A stretch of DNA of 24,641 nucleotides from an uncultured Cocleimonas sp. GTDB lineage: Bacteria > Pseudomonadota > Gammaproteobacteria > Thiotrichales > Thiotrichaceae. Position 1 is the first letter of the stretch. Each line of letters begins with the position of its first letter. The stretch is taken from NCBI GenBank assembly GCA_937974135.1, contig CALJIH010000139.1:1-24641 (forward strand), written 5' to 3'. Shown piece after piece: positions 7,627-14,900 of this stretch. Both the position numbers and the translations under genes were made by a program. The notes under the pieces were generated by a model. That model ran no database searches and was not told the DNA's origin. It saw only the letters and a list, made by a program, of their open reading frames with translations.

Positions 7627-8601
7627 CTATTGAATGGTTTGAAAGTAAAGTAAAGCTTGGTAGGCAATAAATCCTGCGAGTAATATGAAACCTTCAAAAC
7701 GGGTGATTTTATACCGAGTGTTTTTAATACCGTAACAAAAAGCCAGTAAAATAACAGTCGCAGCTAGCATCACCCAAATGTCTCTATCTAAAACCCCATC
7801 CGGTATCTTTAAAGGCTGAATAAGGGCTGGTATGGGTAACACTGCCAAGGTATTAAACAGGTTTGAGCCAACAATATTTCCTACCGCTAAATCTGTTTCT
7901 CCTTTGCGGGCACTGCTTATAGTTGCTGCTACTTCAGGTAAGCTGGTGCCAATCGCGACAATAGTTAGACCAATGACTAGATCACTCACCCCCATTAATT
8001 TAGCAATATTAGAGGAGCCATACACCAACATATTTGAACTGATCAAAAGGATAAGTAAACCTACGATAGTCCAGAAAATAGCTTTGGGCATGGGCATTTG
8101 ATCAGGTAGTTCCACGACTGTTTCATCAACGAGTGGATCATGCGTTTTGCGATCTTTATTTGCCGAATAGATCATCCAGCCTAAAACTATGAACATTAAA
8201 ATAACTAGGATGATGCTATCAAAGCGAGAGAAAAAACCATCTGCCATCAATAACCATGCAAGTACAGCAACAGATAAGACTAAGGGAATTTCTTGTTTCA
8301 ATAAGCGTGAATGTACTGGCAAGACAAAGAATATTGAGGTTAAACCAAGCACTAAGGTGATATTGGTGATATTCGAACCCAAAGCATTACCAATACCAAG
8401 GCCTGGATTACCTTTAAATGCAGCAGTTGCGGAAACAATCATCTCTGGCGCAGAGGTACCAAAACCGATGATTAACATCCCGACAATCAGCGGAGAGATT
8501 CCCAGAATTCGAGCAATACTAGAGGCACCTTCGATAAAACGATCAGCACTCCAAATCAATAAAAATAAACCCACCAAAATGGCGGCAACAAAGGTCATCA
8601 T
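7627..8601 (-). CDS. YrbG-family calcium/sodium antiporter
   Basis: 324 aa, about ten membrane segments, two homologous Na/Ca-exchanger halves. The repeat motifs GTSAPE (48-53) and GTSLPE (228-233) supply the acidic ion-binding residues, and GNALGSNITN / GNIVGSNLFN are the paired second motifs. A hydrophilic loop near residues 155-180 joins the halves. It matches the gene called yrbG in E. coli, which heads the same kdsD-kdsC-lptCAB operon. The physiological ion is inferred from the family. The ATG pair at the start is ambiguous by one codon. Confidence 0.93.
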   Translation of the reverse strand: MMTFVAAILVGLFLLIWSADRFIEGASSIARILGISPLIVGMLIIGFGTSAPEMIVSATAAFKGNPGLGIGNALGSNITNITLVLGLTSIFFVLPVHSRLLKQEIPLVLSVAVLAWLLMADGFFSRFDSIILVILMFIVLGWMIYSANKDRKTHDPLVDETVVELPDQMPMPKAIFWTIVGLLILLISSNMLVYGSSNIAKLMGVSDLVIGLTIVAIGTSLPEVAATISSARKGETDLAVGNIVGSNLFNTLAVLPIPALIQPLKIPDGVLDRDIWVMLAATVILLAFCYGIKNTRYKITRFEGFILLAGFIAYQALLYFQTIQ

Positions 8602-8630
8602 AAAGAATAGATGTTTTACAAAAATGCTGA

Positions 8631-8636
8631 ATTATA
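8631..8636 (-). promoter_or_regulatory. Possible -10 element for the cax-kds-lpt operon
   Basis: TATAAT on the minus strand, about 30 bp before the cax start, which would give a leader of some 20 nt. No good -35 is seen at 16-18 bp, so this is tentative. Confidence 0.35.
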
Positions 8637-8692
8637 CAGGCTTTATAGGACATCAGATATAAACAGATTACTGAATAAGATGTAAAAGTGGC

Positions 8693-8715
8693 AAAAAGTA
8701 GGGGGGTGTCTTTTT
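8693..8715 (+). repeat. Dispersed G-run motif, copy 3 (type A, exact core)
   Basis: Exact core with five A on the left and five T on the right, in the divergent gap between cax and adk, 92 bp from the cax start and about 144 bp from the adk start. An extra AAAAGTG lies just to the left, as also near copy 10. The right flank TTATCATTA is shared with copy 4b. Confidence 0.9.
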
Positions 8716-8761
8716 ATCATTATAATTAAAGATAATTTACGAATTTTTATTGAGGTCATAG

Positions 8762-8767
8762 TATAAT
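8762..8767 (+). promoter_or_regulatory. Possible -10 element for adk
   Basis: Perfect TATAAT, about 92 bp upstream of the adk GTG, with no convincing -35 at the normal distance. Motif copy 3 lies about 47 bp further upstream. Confidence 0.35.
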
Positions 8768-8858
8768 TTGCGCTCATAATTAGCATAAGTAATCTAAACC
8801 TTATTGTTCAAAATTATTCATGCTATTTACACTCATTTGATAGTTTTAGGAGAGATAC

Positions 8859-9569
8859 GTGAGAATTTTGGCGTTTGGTCCAAACGGTAGTGGTAAAGGA
8901 ACTCAAGGCACAATTATTAAAGAAAGATACGGTCTAGATCATATTGAATCTGGTGAAATCTTTCGCCATCACATCAAAGCAGGCACTGAGCTTGGGGTAA
9001 AGGCAAAAGCTTATATTGATGAAGGCAATTTAGTACCGGATGACTTAACCACACCTATGATTGTAGATGCGCTAAAAAAATCCAACGATAGAGGATGGAT
9101 TTTAGATGGTTACCCACGTTCCTTGCCACAAGCGAGATCTTTACAACAAATGATTCGCGAGTTAAATATGCGTGTTGATTATGTTTTTGAAATCGAACTT
9201 GATCGTGAAGAAGCAAAAAAACGAATCATGGGTAGACGCATCTGCGCTATCGACAGTAATCATCCAAATCATGTTGCTTTTGAAGCCATTCATCCTGCAG
9301 AAAAGAATGGAGAATTGGTATGTCGTGTATGTGGTGGTCGTTTATCTATGCGTGAAGATGATCAAGATGAGGATGCCATCAATCAGCGCCATGATATTTA
9401 TTACAACGAAGACGATGGCACTAAAGGTGCGATGAAACTGTTTGATATTGATTGTGATGCTAGATATATCCGTGTTGACGGTAGTCGTGGTATCAGTGAT
9501 ATCGCCGAAGAAATTCTCAGCGAAATAGAAGAAGGTGAAGCAATAAAACTCCGAAAAAAGTTTAGCTAA
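8859..9569 (+). CDS. adk: Adenylate kinase, zinc-binding Desulfovibrio-like type
   Basis: 236 aa with a GTG start; AGGAG at 8848-8852 fixes it. The P-loop is GPNGSGKGT (7-15), AMP-site residues lie in ESGEIFRHHI and GWILDGYPRS, and GRRIC opens the LID. It makes 2 ADP from ATP plus AMP. The LID differs from ordinary gammaproteobacterial Adk (GAPGAGKGTQ, no zinc): here Cys129-x5-His135 and Cys155-x2-Cys158 form a likely metal site. This resembles the Cys-x5-His-x15-Cys-x2-Cys site known from Desulfovibrio gigas adenylate kinase, with a longer middle spacer (19). The segment DDQDEDAINQRHDIYY also matches that type as I remember it. It stands alone behind its own terminator. Transfer or an old paralogue are possible; whether a standard adk also exists is unknown. 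Confidence 0.9.
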   Translation: MRILAFGPNGSGKGTQGTIIKERYGLDHIESGEIFRHHIKAGTELGVKAKAYIDEGNLVPDDLTTPMIVDALKKSNDRGWILDGYPRSLPQARSLQQMIRELNMRVDYVFEIELDREEAKKRIMGRRICAIDSNHPNHVAFEAIHPAEKNGELVCRVCGGRLSMREDDQDEDAINQRHDIYYNEDDGTKGAMKLFDIDCDARYIRVDGSRGISDIAEEILSEIEEGEAIKLRKKFS

Positions 9570-9583
9570 GCTTCATTGAACTA

Positions 9584-9614
9584 ATAAAAAGCCTGAATCT
9601 ACTCAGGTTTTTTT
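9584..9614 (+). terminator. Intrinsic terminator of adk
   Basis: CCTGA (9592-9596) and TCAGG (9603-9607) form a hairpin with a 6-nt loop, with A residues to the left that can pair into the following run of seven T (9608-9614). It lies about 20 bp beyond the adk stop. This is the only transcription-unit end in the window with a clear classical terminator and no G-run motif. Confidence 0.8.
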
Positions 9615-9648
9615 ATGTTTGATTATTTCAAGAATTGATAAAACTAGT

Positions 9649-9915
9649 ATGGAAAAGCAACAACTGATTCAAACCCTTCAAGCGATGGCTAAGGAAGGCA
9701 AAAAAACCTCTGAGATGTTACGTTACTTGGTATTAGATATTGGCCAAGAACAACAATTAGAATTAATGATCTTATTTACTGAAGCTTTTGATTGTTTACT
9801 TGGTGAAGTAACAGCGATTGGTGGCTGGTGGCACGATGATACTGCGGAACTCAATGATAATGATATCGATGCTTATATCTCACCTTTAATAAATAATTGG
9901 CTCGCAGCACAATAA
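9649..9915 (+). CDS. Small hypothetical protein, 88 aa
   Basis: I do not recognise this protein. It is soluble, with no signal peptide or membrane segment. The first half is a likely amphipathic helix (MEKQQLIQTLQAMAKEGKKTSEMLRYLVLDIG), the middle is hydrophobic and aromatic (LMILFTEAFDCLLGEVTAIGGWWHDD), and the end is acidic. Coding is supported by a compact frame with ordinary codon use and no better alternative on either strand. ATG at 9649 is preferred over an in-frame TTG at 9619 that sits almost in the adk terminator. Neither has a strong Shine-Dalgarno sequence. It may be co-expressed with adk by read-through. It ends convergent to cydB. Confidence 0.6.
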   Translation: MEKQQLIQTLQAMAKEGKKTSEMLRYLVLDIGQEQQLELMILFTEAFDCLLGEVTAIGGWWHDDTAELNDNDIDAYISPLINNWLAAQ

Positions 9916-9935
9916 AAACACAGTTCTGTTTAGCT

Positions 9936-9959
9936 TGTCGAATACACCCCCCCACTTTT
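9936..9959 (-). repeat. Dispersed G-run motif, copy 4a (type B, inverted)
   Basis: On the minus strand the core reads AAAAGTGGGGGGGTGTA, two changes from consensus, then TTCGACA in place of the T tract. It starts 20 bp after the stop of the 88-aa gene and faces copy 4b. Confidence 0.8.
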
Positions 9960-10005
9960 GGCCTATTTGTGTTTAAATTAAAATCGACGAAAAGTAGGGG
10001 GGTGT
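9944..10005. repeat. Large inverted repeat formed by motif copies 4a and 4b
   Basis: The 16-base arms at 9944-9959 and 9990-10005 are complementary with one mismatch, separated by 30 nt. RNA from either convergent gene could fold into a stem of about 16 bp. It may serve as a bidirectional terminator between the 88-aa gene and cydB. Confidence 0.7.
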
Positions 10006-10011
10006 CTTTTT
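9990..10011 (+). repeat. Dispersed G-run motif, copy 4b (type A, exact core)
   Basis: Exact core followed by five T, 22 bp beyond the cydB stop. The right flank TTATCATTA is the same as in copy 3, so similarity extends beyond the core for that pair. Confidence 0.9.
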
Positions 10012-10033
10012 ATCATTAATAAATCTAAAGAGT

Positions 10034-11059
10034 TTAATAATATTTTAAATCAGTCGCTTTACCGTGAAAGACTTTATAAGAAAAAATAGTGTAAAGCAGT
10101 ATTACAGGTATCACTACAACAGCACCTACCAAAATAAAAGCCAAAGATTCAGGGGCACTTGCTGCATCCCAAACCGATAGTTTTCCAGGCACGATATCCG
10201 GAAAAAAGCTAAACGCTAAACCAATAAAACTGCTAATGAAAATTACAATCGCATAGACAAACGGCAACCAACAATATTTATCATTTGTTTTAGGTAAGCG
10301 CTTTAATAAAGAATCATTCAATACAAAACACATCAAAGCAATTGCTGGAATGAGTAATGCGAACATCACTAATGGAAATTGAAACCAACGTTCATACACA
10401 AATGGATTAATCACGGTGTTTACGATCGATACAGCGATAACGCCTACAAAAGTTGCTCTGCCCGACCAAGTGGCCCATTTAATAGCTCGTTTTTGTAACT
10501 CACCTTCGGTTTTCATAATTAACCATGCTGCCCCAATAAATGAAAAGGCTGCAGAAACACACACTGCACTTAAGATACAAAAAGCGATGGACGATGGGCT
10601 TTTATCAAAACTCACCACATACTGTCCGAGCATATAACCTTGGGTTAAAGTAGTGATCAATGATCCGCATTTAAATAAGAAATTCCACAGTTTGCGGTAT
10701 TCCATAGTTGCCTTGGTACGAAAATCAAACGCCACACCACGCAGTATCAGACCGATTAGCATCAACGATGCTGGTAAATAAAGATGAAATAAAATCTCGC
10801 TATGCGCCGCGGGAAATGCAATCAACATAATCCCTACGGCTAAAACCAACCAAGTTTCATTGGCATCCCAAAAGGGTCCAATGGATGAAATCATCATATT
10901 GCGGTGTTGATGCCCAGTTTCTGAATCTTCGAGGGGTAGCAAAATGCCAACGCCTAAGTCATAGCCATCTAAAATGGCGTAAACTAAAACCGCGAAGCCC
11001 ATTAAACCAATAAAAATTACGGGTAACCATTGATCGAAAGTCATCGTTGCAATTGTCAT
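10034..11059 (-). CDS. cydB: Cytochrome bd-type quinol oxidase subunit II
   Basis: 341 aa, the length of the CioB type rather than E. coli CydB (379). The N-terminal signature VYAILDGYDLGVGILLPL is present at about residues 26-43, then FWDANETWLVLAVGIMLIAFPAAHSEIL, and about eight or nine membrane helices. It partners CydA in the inner membrane; the complex oxidises quinol and reduces oxygen to water without pumping protons. It overlaps cydA by 4 bp (ATGA), so translation is coupled. No cydX-like small gene follows it. Oxygen affinity and cyanide tolerance cannot be read from the sequence. Confidence 0.95.
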   Translation of the reverse strand: MTIATMTFDQWLPVIFIGLMGFAVLVYAILDGYDLGVGILLPLEDSETGHQHRNMMISSIGPFWDANETWLVLAVGIMLIAFPAAHSEILFHLYLPASLMLIGLILRGVAFDFRTKATMEYRKLWNFLFKCGSLITTLTQGYMLGQYVVSFDKSPSSIAFCILSAVCVSAAFSFIGAAWLIMKTEGELQKRAIKWATWSGRATFVGVIAVSIVNTVINPFVYERWFQFPLVMFALLIPAIALMCFVLNDSLLKRLPKTNDKYCWLPFVYAIVIFISSFIGLAFSFFPDIVPGKLSVWDAASAPESLAFILVGAVVVIPVILLYTIFSYKVFHGKATDLKYY

Positions 11060-12393
11060 TTTACTGCCTCCGTTGCTGAAATTTCTCCGGTATCAACGGC
11101 CTTGAGCGCCATTGATCGTAAGGTGTGGATATAGGCCGCCATCAATAAAACATAGACTATTAAAAACAGACTTAAGGTAAAACCAACATTGGATGCATCA
11201 ATCGTTGTTACAGCATCTTTAGTTTTTAAGACCCCATAAACTAACCAAGGCTGTCGACCGGTTTCTGTAACATACCAACCTGCTAAGGTCGCGATCCAAC
11301 CTGAAAAAGTCATCGCCACCACAAACTTTAACATCCACGCCGGTAAGTCTGGTTTTTTGCGCAAGGTGTATACACCAAACCATGAGATCAACAACATTAA
11401 TAAGCCTGTACCCACCATGATTCTAAAACCAAAGAAGACGGGTTTAACCGGTGGTGTTTCACCTTCAAACTCATTTAAACCTTTAATTTCTCCATTTAAA
11501 TCATGAGTTAAAATTAAACTTGCGACCTTTGGCACAGCTATTTCAAAATGGTTTTTCTTTTGCTCTTCATCAGGAATAGCAAATAACAATAAAGGCGCAC
11601 CTTTTTCTGTTTCCCAAATGCCTTCCATCGCAGCAACCTTTTGTGGCTGATGTTCGAGTGTATTTAAACCATGTAAATCGCCTACAAAAATCTGTATAGG
11701 AATTAATATTGCCGCTACCCATAAACTGATTTTCAAGCTGAAACGTGGGGATCTTTTGCTATCGCCTTTAAGAATACGATATGCCGATATGCCGGCTATG
11801 AAAAAGGCCGCAGTTAAACCGGAAGCCAGCATCATATGGCCTAAACGATAAGGAAAAGAAGGGTTAAAAATTATCGCAAACCAATCCAATGGGAATGCCA
11901 CACCATCACGCATTTCAAAGCCTTGCGGTGTGTGCATCCATGAATTTAGAGCGAGAATCCAAAACGCTGAAAACGAAGTACCAATTGCCACCATCAACGC
12001 CGAAAATGTATGCACCTTACTGGAAACACGACCACTACCAAACAGCATAACGCCAAGAAAAGTCGCTTCTAAAAAGAACGCAGTAAGCACCTCATAGCCT
12101 AATAATGGCCCTGCAATATTACCGACTTTCTCCATAAAACCTGGCCAGTTTGTACCAAACTGAAATGACATGGTGATACCACTTACCACACCCAATGCAA
12201 AGGTTAGGGCGAAGATTTTTACCCAGAATCGATAGATTCGCATCCACACAGGATCTGCAGTCATATCATGTCGTATTTTGAAATAAACTAAAAACCAAGC
12301 CAAAGCAATTGTGATGGTAGGGAAGAGAATGTGAAAACTGATATTTGCCGCAAATTGAATTCGTGACAACATTAAAGTATCTAAAGTGTCCAT
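11056..12393 (-). CDS. cydA: Cytochrome bd-type quinol oxidase subunit I
   Basis: 445 aa. Heme ligands are recognisable: His21 (NISFHILFP), His186 (RLGHMMLAS) and Met326 (FRIMVGTG). The conserved acids Glu101 and Glu109 (GYEVLTAFFLEATF) and the motif GRQPW are present. The quinol-loop region (HQPQKVAAMEG at about 248-258) is short, as in CioA-like enzymes, without the long insert of E. coli CydA. GAGGA lies about 9 nt before the ATG. It follows the GbsR/MarR-like regulator by 26 bp, so the regulator, cydA and cydB form one operon, and the regulator probably controls it. Confidence 0.96.
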   Translation of the reverse strand: MDTLDTLMLSRIQFAANISFHILFPTITIALAWFLVYFKIRHDMTADPVWMRIYRFWVKIFALTFALGVVSGITMSFQFGTNWPGFMEKVGNIAGPLLGYEVLTAFFLEATFLGVMLFGSGRVSSKVHTFSALMVAIGTSFSAFWILALNSWMHTPQGFEMRDGVAFPLDWFAIIFNPSFPYRLGHMMLASGLTAAFFIAGISAYRILKGDSKRSPRFSLKISLWVAAILIPIQIFVGDLHGLNTLEHQPQKVAAMEGIWETEKGAPLLLFAIPDEEQKKNHFEIAVPKVASLILTHDLNGEIKGLNEFEGETPPVKPVFFGFRIMVGTGLLMLLISWFGVYTLRKKPDLPAWMLKFVVAMTFSGWIATLAGWYVTETGRQPWLVYGVLKTKDAVTTIDASNVGFTLSLFLIVYVLLMAAYIHTLRSMALKAVDTGEISATEAVK

Positions 12394-12419
12394 TGTTAAA
12401 GTCCTCAGCTAATCATTCG

Positions 12420-12965
12420 TTAGTTTTCTTTGTTTTTGATCAATTTATCTTTGATGTTGATGACTTTACCCACACCAGAGCCCAGTTTTACCAAACGTTT
12501 TAGGTTGGCAGAATCCATCTTCTGAAACTCATCCGACCAAACTGTGGCTTGTTCTAAGAGATCGTGTAATTCATTGATACGTTGTTGTGCATACACATCC
12601 TTATCGTCTTCTGCTTCTGTAAGCAATACATCGCGTAATGCAGATAGGGTAGGCTCAACTTCACGCTTTCGACGTTCTTCCATTACAGTAAAAGCCATCT
12701 TCCAAATATCACCAATTGCGGTGTAATATTCTTTGCGATCACCTTGAATATGTACCGTTTTAACCAAACGCCATGATTGAAATTCTTTTAAAGCCATACT
12801 CACGTTACCGCGCGAAATACTTAAGGTTTTTGCGATTTGTTCTGCATTGATCATTTCCTCGGTAATAATCATTAAGCCTAGAATTTGGCCGACTGTACGG
12901 TTAAACCCCCACTTGCTGCCCATCTCACCAAAATGAAGAATAAAACTTTGTGTAATTGCAGACAT
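12420..12965 (-). CDS. GbsR/MarR-family transcriptional regulator of the cyd operon
   Basis: 181 aa. A winged-helix domain covers about residues 20-95, with recognition region EQIAKTLSISRGNVSMALKEFQSWRLVKTVHIQGDRKEYYTA; a helical, charged C-terminal part probably dimerises. This is the GbsR branch of the MarR superfamily. AAAGGT stands about 7 nt before the ATG. It is the first gene of the operon, and a perfect 13-bp inverted repeat lies 20 bp upstream, so autoregulation and control of cydAB are likely. The signal it senses (redox, respiratory inhibitor or an osmolyte, as in Bacillus GbsR) is not visible; no cysteine is present. Confidence 0.85.
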   Translation of the reverse strand: MSAITQSFILHFGEMGSKWGFNRTVGQILGLMIITEEMINAEQIAKTLSISRGNVSMALKEFQSWRLVKTVHIQGDRKEYYTAIGDIWKMAFTVMEERRKREVEPTLSALRDVLLTEAEDDKDVYAQQRINELHDLLEQATVWSDEFQKMDSANLKRLVKLGSGVGKVINIKDKLIKNKEN

Positions 12966-12984
12966 ATTGATTACCTTTGTTAGT

Positions 12985-13018
12985 TTCTAAACTTTCAGTA
13001 TTTATTGAAAGTTTAGAA
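12985..13018. promoter_or_regulatory. Candidate operator: 13-bp perfect inverted repeat before the cyd regulator
   Basis: TTCTAAACTTTCA (12985-12997) and TGAAAGTTTAGAA (13006-13018) are perfect inverted arms around an 8-bp spacer, centred about 36 bp before the regulator's ATG. Size, symmetry and place suit a dimeric winged-helix repressor. As RNA it would also be a strong hairpin in the 5' leader, if transcription starts upstream. Confidence 0.7.
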
Positions 13019-13031
13019 TACTCGGTATTCT
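13015..13031. promoter_or_regulatory. Second, overlapping palindrome AGAATACTCGGTATTCT
   Basis: Seven-base perfect arms AGAATAC / GTATTCT with a 3-bp centre. It shares four bases with the 13-bp repeat, so two proteins, or one protein in two registers, could compete here. No clear -35/-10 pair is seen around it. Confidence 0.55.
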
Positions 13032-13120
13032 TTGTAAACAATATTGCATTCAAAATTCTGGAAAATTAATCACCACACACGATAGATAAAGTAATGCATG
13101 AAAAACTGATTGAAGTATTT

Positions 13121-13141
13121 AAAAGTGGAGGGGTGTCTTTT
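13121..13141 (+). repeat. Dispersed G-run motif, copy 5 (type A, degenerate)
   Basis: AAAAGTGGAGGGGTGTC then TTTT: the G run is broken by A. It lies in the divergent gap between the cyd regulator and the GH16 gene, 88 bp before the GH16 start. Confidence 0.75.
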
Positions 13142-13228
13142 AATGATATAAGTTGAATGAGCTTGCTTGCGTAAATATTCACAAATGATATATGCTATAT
13201 AGCAGTATCAATCGAGAATGGAGATAGT

Positions 13229-14086
13229 ATGAAATTATTAACAGTTGCGCTGGTGATAGCGTTTCTTTTATTTCTTAGTTCATTAAATAAGAATCAATCG
13301 AATCAGGCTGTTCACATTAGTCAAAAGGGAGAATGGGTGACTGATTTTTTTGACGATTTTGACAGTTTTAATACAGAAAATTGGCAAGACCAAATGCTTT
13401 GGGTAAACAATGAGGACCAATGTTATGTGCCAGATAATCAGCATAATACGAGAGAAGTCAGTAACGGCACGATAAAAATTCGAGTGATTGATTTAGGCGA
13501 AAAACAAAACTGCGACAATATGGATAAATTTGGCAAAAAGCATCCTGATACCCAATATGTCGCAGGACGCATTGCTTCAAAAAATCGTCAAGAATTCAGC
13601 AAAGGCAAGTGGACTGCTCGGTTACGTGTTAAAGACAGCGGTCAATCAGGAATGTTTCCAGCATGGTGGTTATTAGGTGCGCGAAATAACGAACCACCCG
13701 TTCAAGAAGCGGATGAAAACATCTGTTGGCCAGTTTTTGGTTCTGGTGAAATTGATATTTTTGAACATCATTCTGATGGTGGTGCAAACCATTATGCAGC
13801 GAGAGCAATTAAGAGTGATGGCGAATGTGGGAATGGTGACTGGCAAGCGCTTATGCTAGTTTTAGAAAATGACCTAGCTGATTATCATGAATACGCGGTT
13901 GAATGGCGAGGAGAAGATCTGGTCTACTTATTGAATGGGAAAGAGGTATATCGTAATAAAGGTGAGGCTGACGCATTATCAGAACCCATGTTTGCGATTC
14001 TAAATTTTGCAAAAATTAATGATTCGCCGATGACCCAAAATTGGACCATGGAAGTAGATTGGGTAAAACACGAATCCAGAAAATAG
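13229..14086 (+). CDS. Exported GH16-family glycoside hydrolase (laminarinase-like)
   Basis: 285 aa. Residues 1-20 are a hydrophobic export signal or membrane anchor; there is no lipobox cysteine. The GH16 beta-jellyroll follows, opening with DFFDDFDSFNTENWQ. The catalytic motif GSGEIDIFEH gives the ExDxxE pattern with Glu174 as likely nucleophile, Asp176 and Glu179 as acid/base. MFPAWWLLG (142-150) is a typical strand lining the cleft. The end MEVDWVKHE is the usual family end. ExDxxE is the arrangement of beta-1,3-glucanases (laminarinases), but the substrate is an inference; other beta-glucans or galactans are possible. GGAG lies 5-6 nt before the ATG. It is a lone gene with no carbohydrate transporter or regulator beside it. 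Confidence 0.88.
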   Translation: MKLLTVALVIAFLLFLSSLNKNQSNQAVHISQKGEWVTDFFDDFDSFNTENWQDQMLWVNNEDQCYVPDNQHNTREVSNGTIKIRVIDLGEKQNCDNMDKFGKKHPDTQYVAGRIASKNRQEFSKGKWTARLRVKDSGQSGMFPAWWLLGARNNEPPVQEADENICWPVFGSGEIDIFEHHSDGGANHYAARAIKSDGECGNGDWQALMLVLENDLADYHEYAVEWRGEDLVYLLNGKEVYRNKGEADALSEPMFAILNFAKINDSPMTQNWTMEVDWVKHESRK

Positions 14087-14098
14087 TTGAAAACGCTT

Positions 14099-14120
14099 AA
14101 AAGTAGGGGGGTGTCTTTTT
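14099..14120 (+). repeat. Dispersed G-run motif, copy 6 (type A, exact core)
   Basis: Exact core followed by five T, 12 bp beyond the GH16 stop and 54 bp beyond the rnfE stop. The gap between these convergent genes holds no other terminator-like hairpin. Confidence 0.9.
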
Positions 14121-14174
14121 AAATTACTACAAGATCACAATTTTGCTATTGCGTTGCAGATAAATAGCAGTTTA

Positions 14175-14900
14175 TTAGACAGATTTAGCCTTAATGCGTT
14201 TATCTACAATATTTTTAAATGCAATTAATAAACCCATGACTAAAAATGCACCGGGTGGGAGTATGGCTAGTAAGAAGCCTTGGTAATTTTCAAACAGGCT
14301 TATGGTCCAGTTTTCTGCGATTGAACCAAACATGATTGAGGCACCTGACAATAACGTACCACTGCCTAGAATTTCACGTATTGCTCCTAAAGCAATGAGT
14401 ACCAATGCAAAGCCCAGTCCCATCATAAAACCATCCAGTACGGCTCTTGGTATGTCGTTTTTAGAGGCGAATGCTTCGGCTCTACCGATGATTAAACAGT
14501 TTGTTACTATCAAAGGAATAAAAATTCCTAGTACGCTGTGTAATTCTGGGGTGATCGCATTCATACTTAAATCAATAATCGTGACTATCGACGCAATGAC
14601 CAATACATAATAAGGAATTCGGATTTCTTTGCGGATCCAATTTCGGGTGAAGGCAATAATCAGATTCGAGCACGTTAGGGTGATAATGGTAGCGATGCCC
14701 AAACCTAGACCATTGATAACATTGCCAGTGACTGCGAGTAGCGGACATAAACCTAAGAGCTGAACTAGTCCTGCATTATTCGTCCATAGTGCATCACTGG
14801 TGATTTTACCGTAACTGAGTTGACGCTTAGGTATACTGTTTTCTTCATCAAAAATATCGTCAATATCACTAGCAATTTGATCGGGTGATGTCGCAGACAC
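14175..14900 (-). CDS. rnfE: Rnf complex membrane subunit RnfE
   Basis: 241 aa, about six membrane helices, with the family block ALWTNNAGLVQLLGLCPLLAVTG at 37-59 and IPLIVTNCLIIGRAEAFAS in the middle. It is a core membrane subunit of the Rnf ion-translocating NADH:ferredoxin oxidoreductase. The start is GTG, overlapping the rnfG stop by one base (TAGTG), with AGGAG nine nt upstream, so the start is well placed. This gives an acidic N-terminal tail of about 30 residues (DDIFDEEN) that E. coli RsxE lacks. Last gene of the operon; no nth gene follows, unlike E. coli. Confidence 0.95.
   Translation of the reverse strand: MSATSPDQIASDIDDIFDEENSIPKRQLSYGKITSDALWTNNAGLVQLLGLCPLLAVTGNVINGLGLGIATIITLTCSNLIIAFTRNWIRKEIRIPYYVLVIASIVTIIDLSMNAITPELHSVLGIFIPLIVTNCLIIGRAEAFASKNDIPRAVLDGFMMGLGFALVLIALGAIREILGSGTLLSGASIMFGSIAENWTISLFENYQGFLLAILPPGAFLVMGLLIAFKNIVDKRIKAKSV

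Noticed and set aside
10012..10033. Small cydX-like gene downstream of cydB
   Set aside because: No minus-strand frame with a start and a membrane helix fits between the cydB stop and the motif copies.
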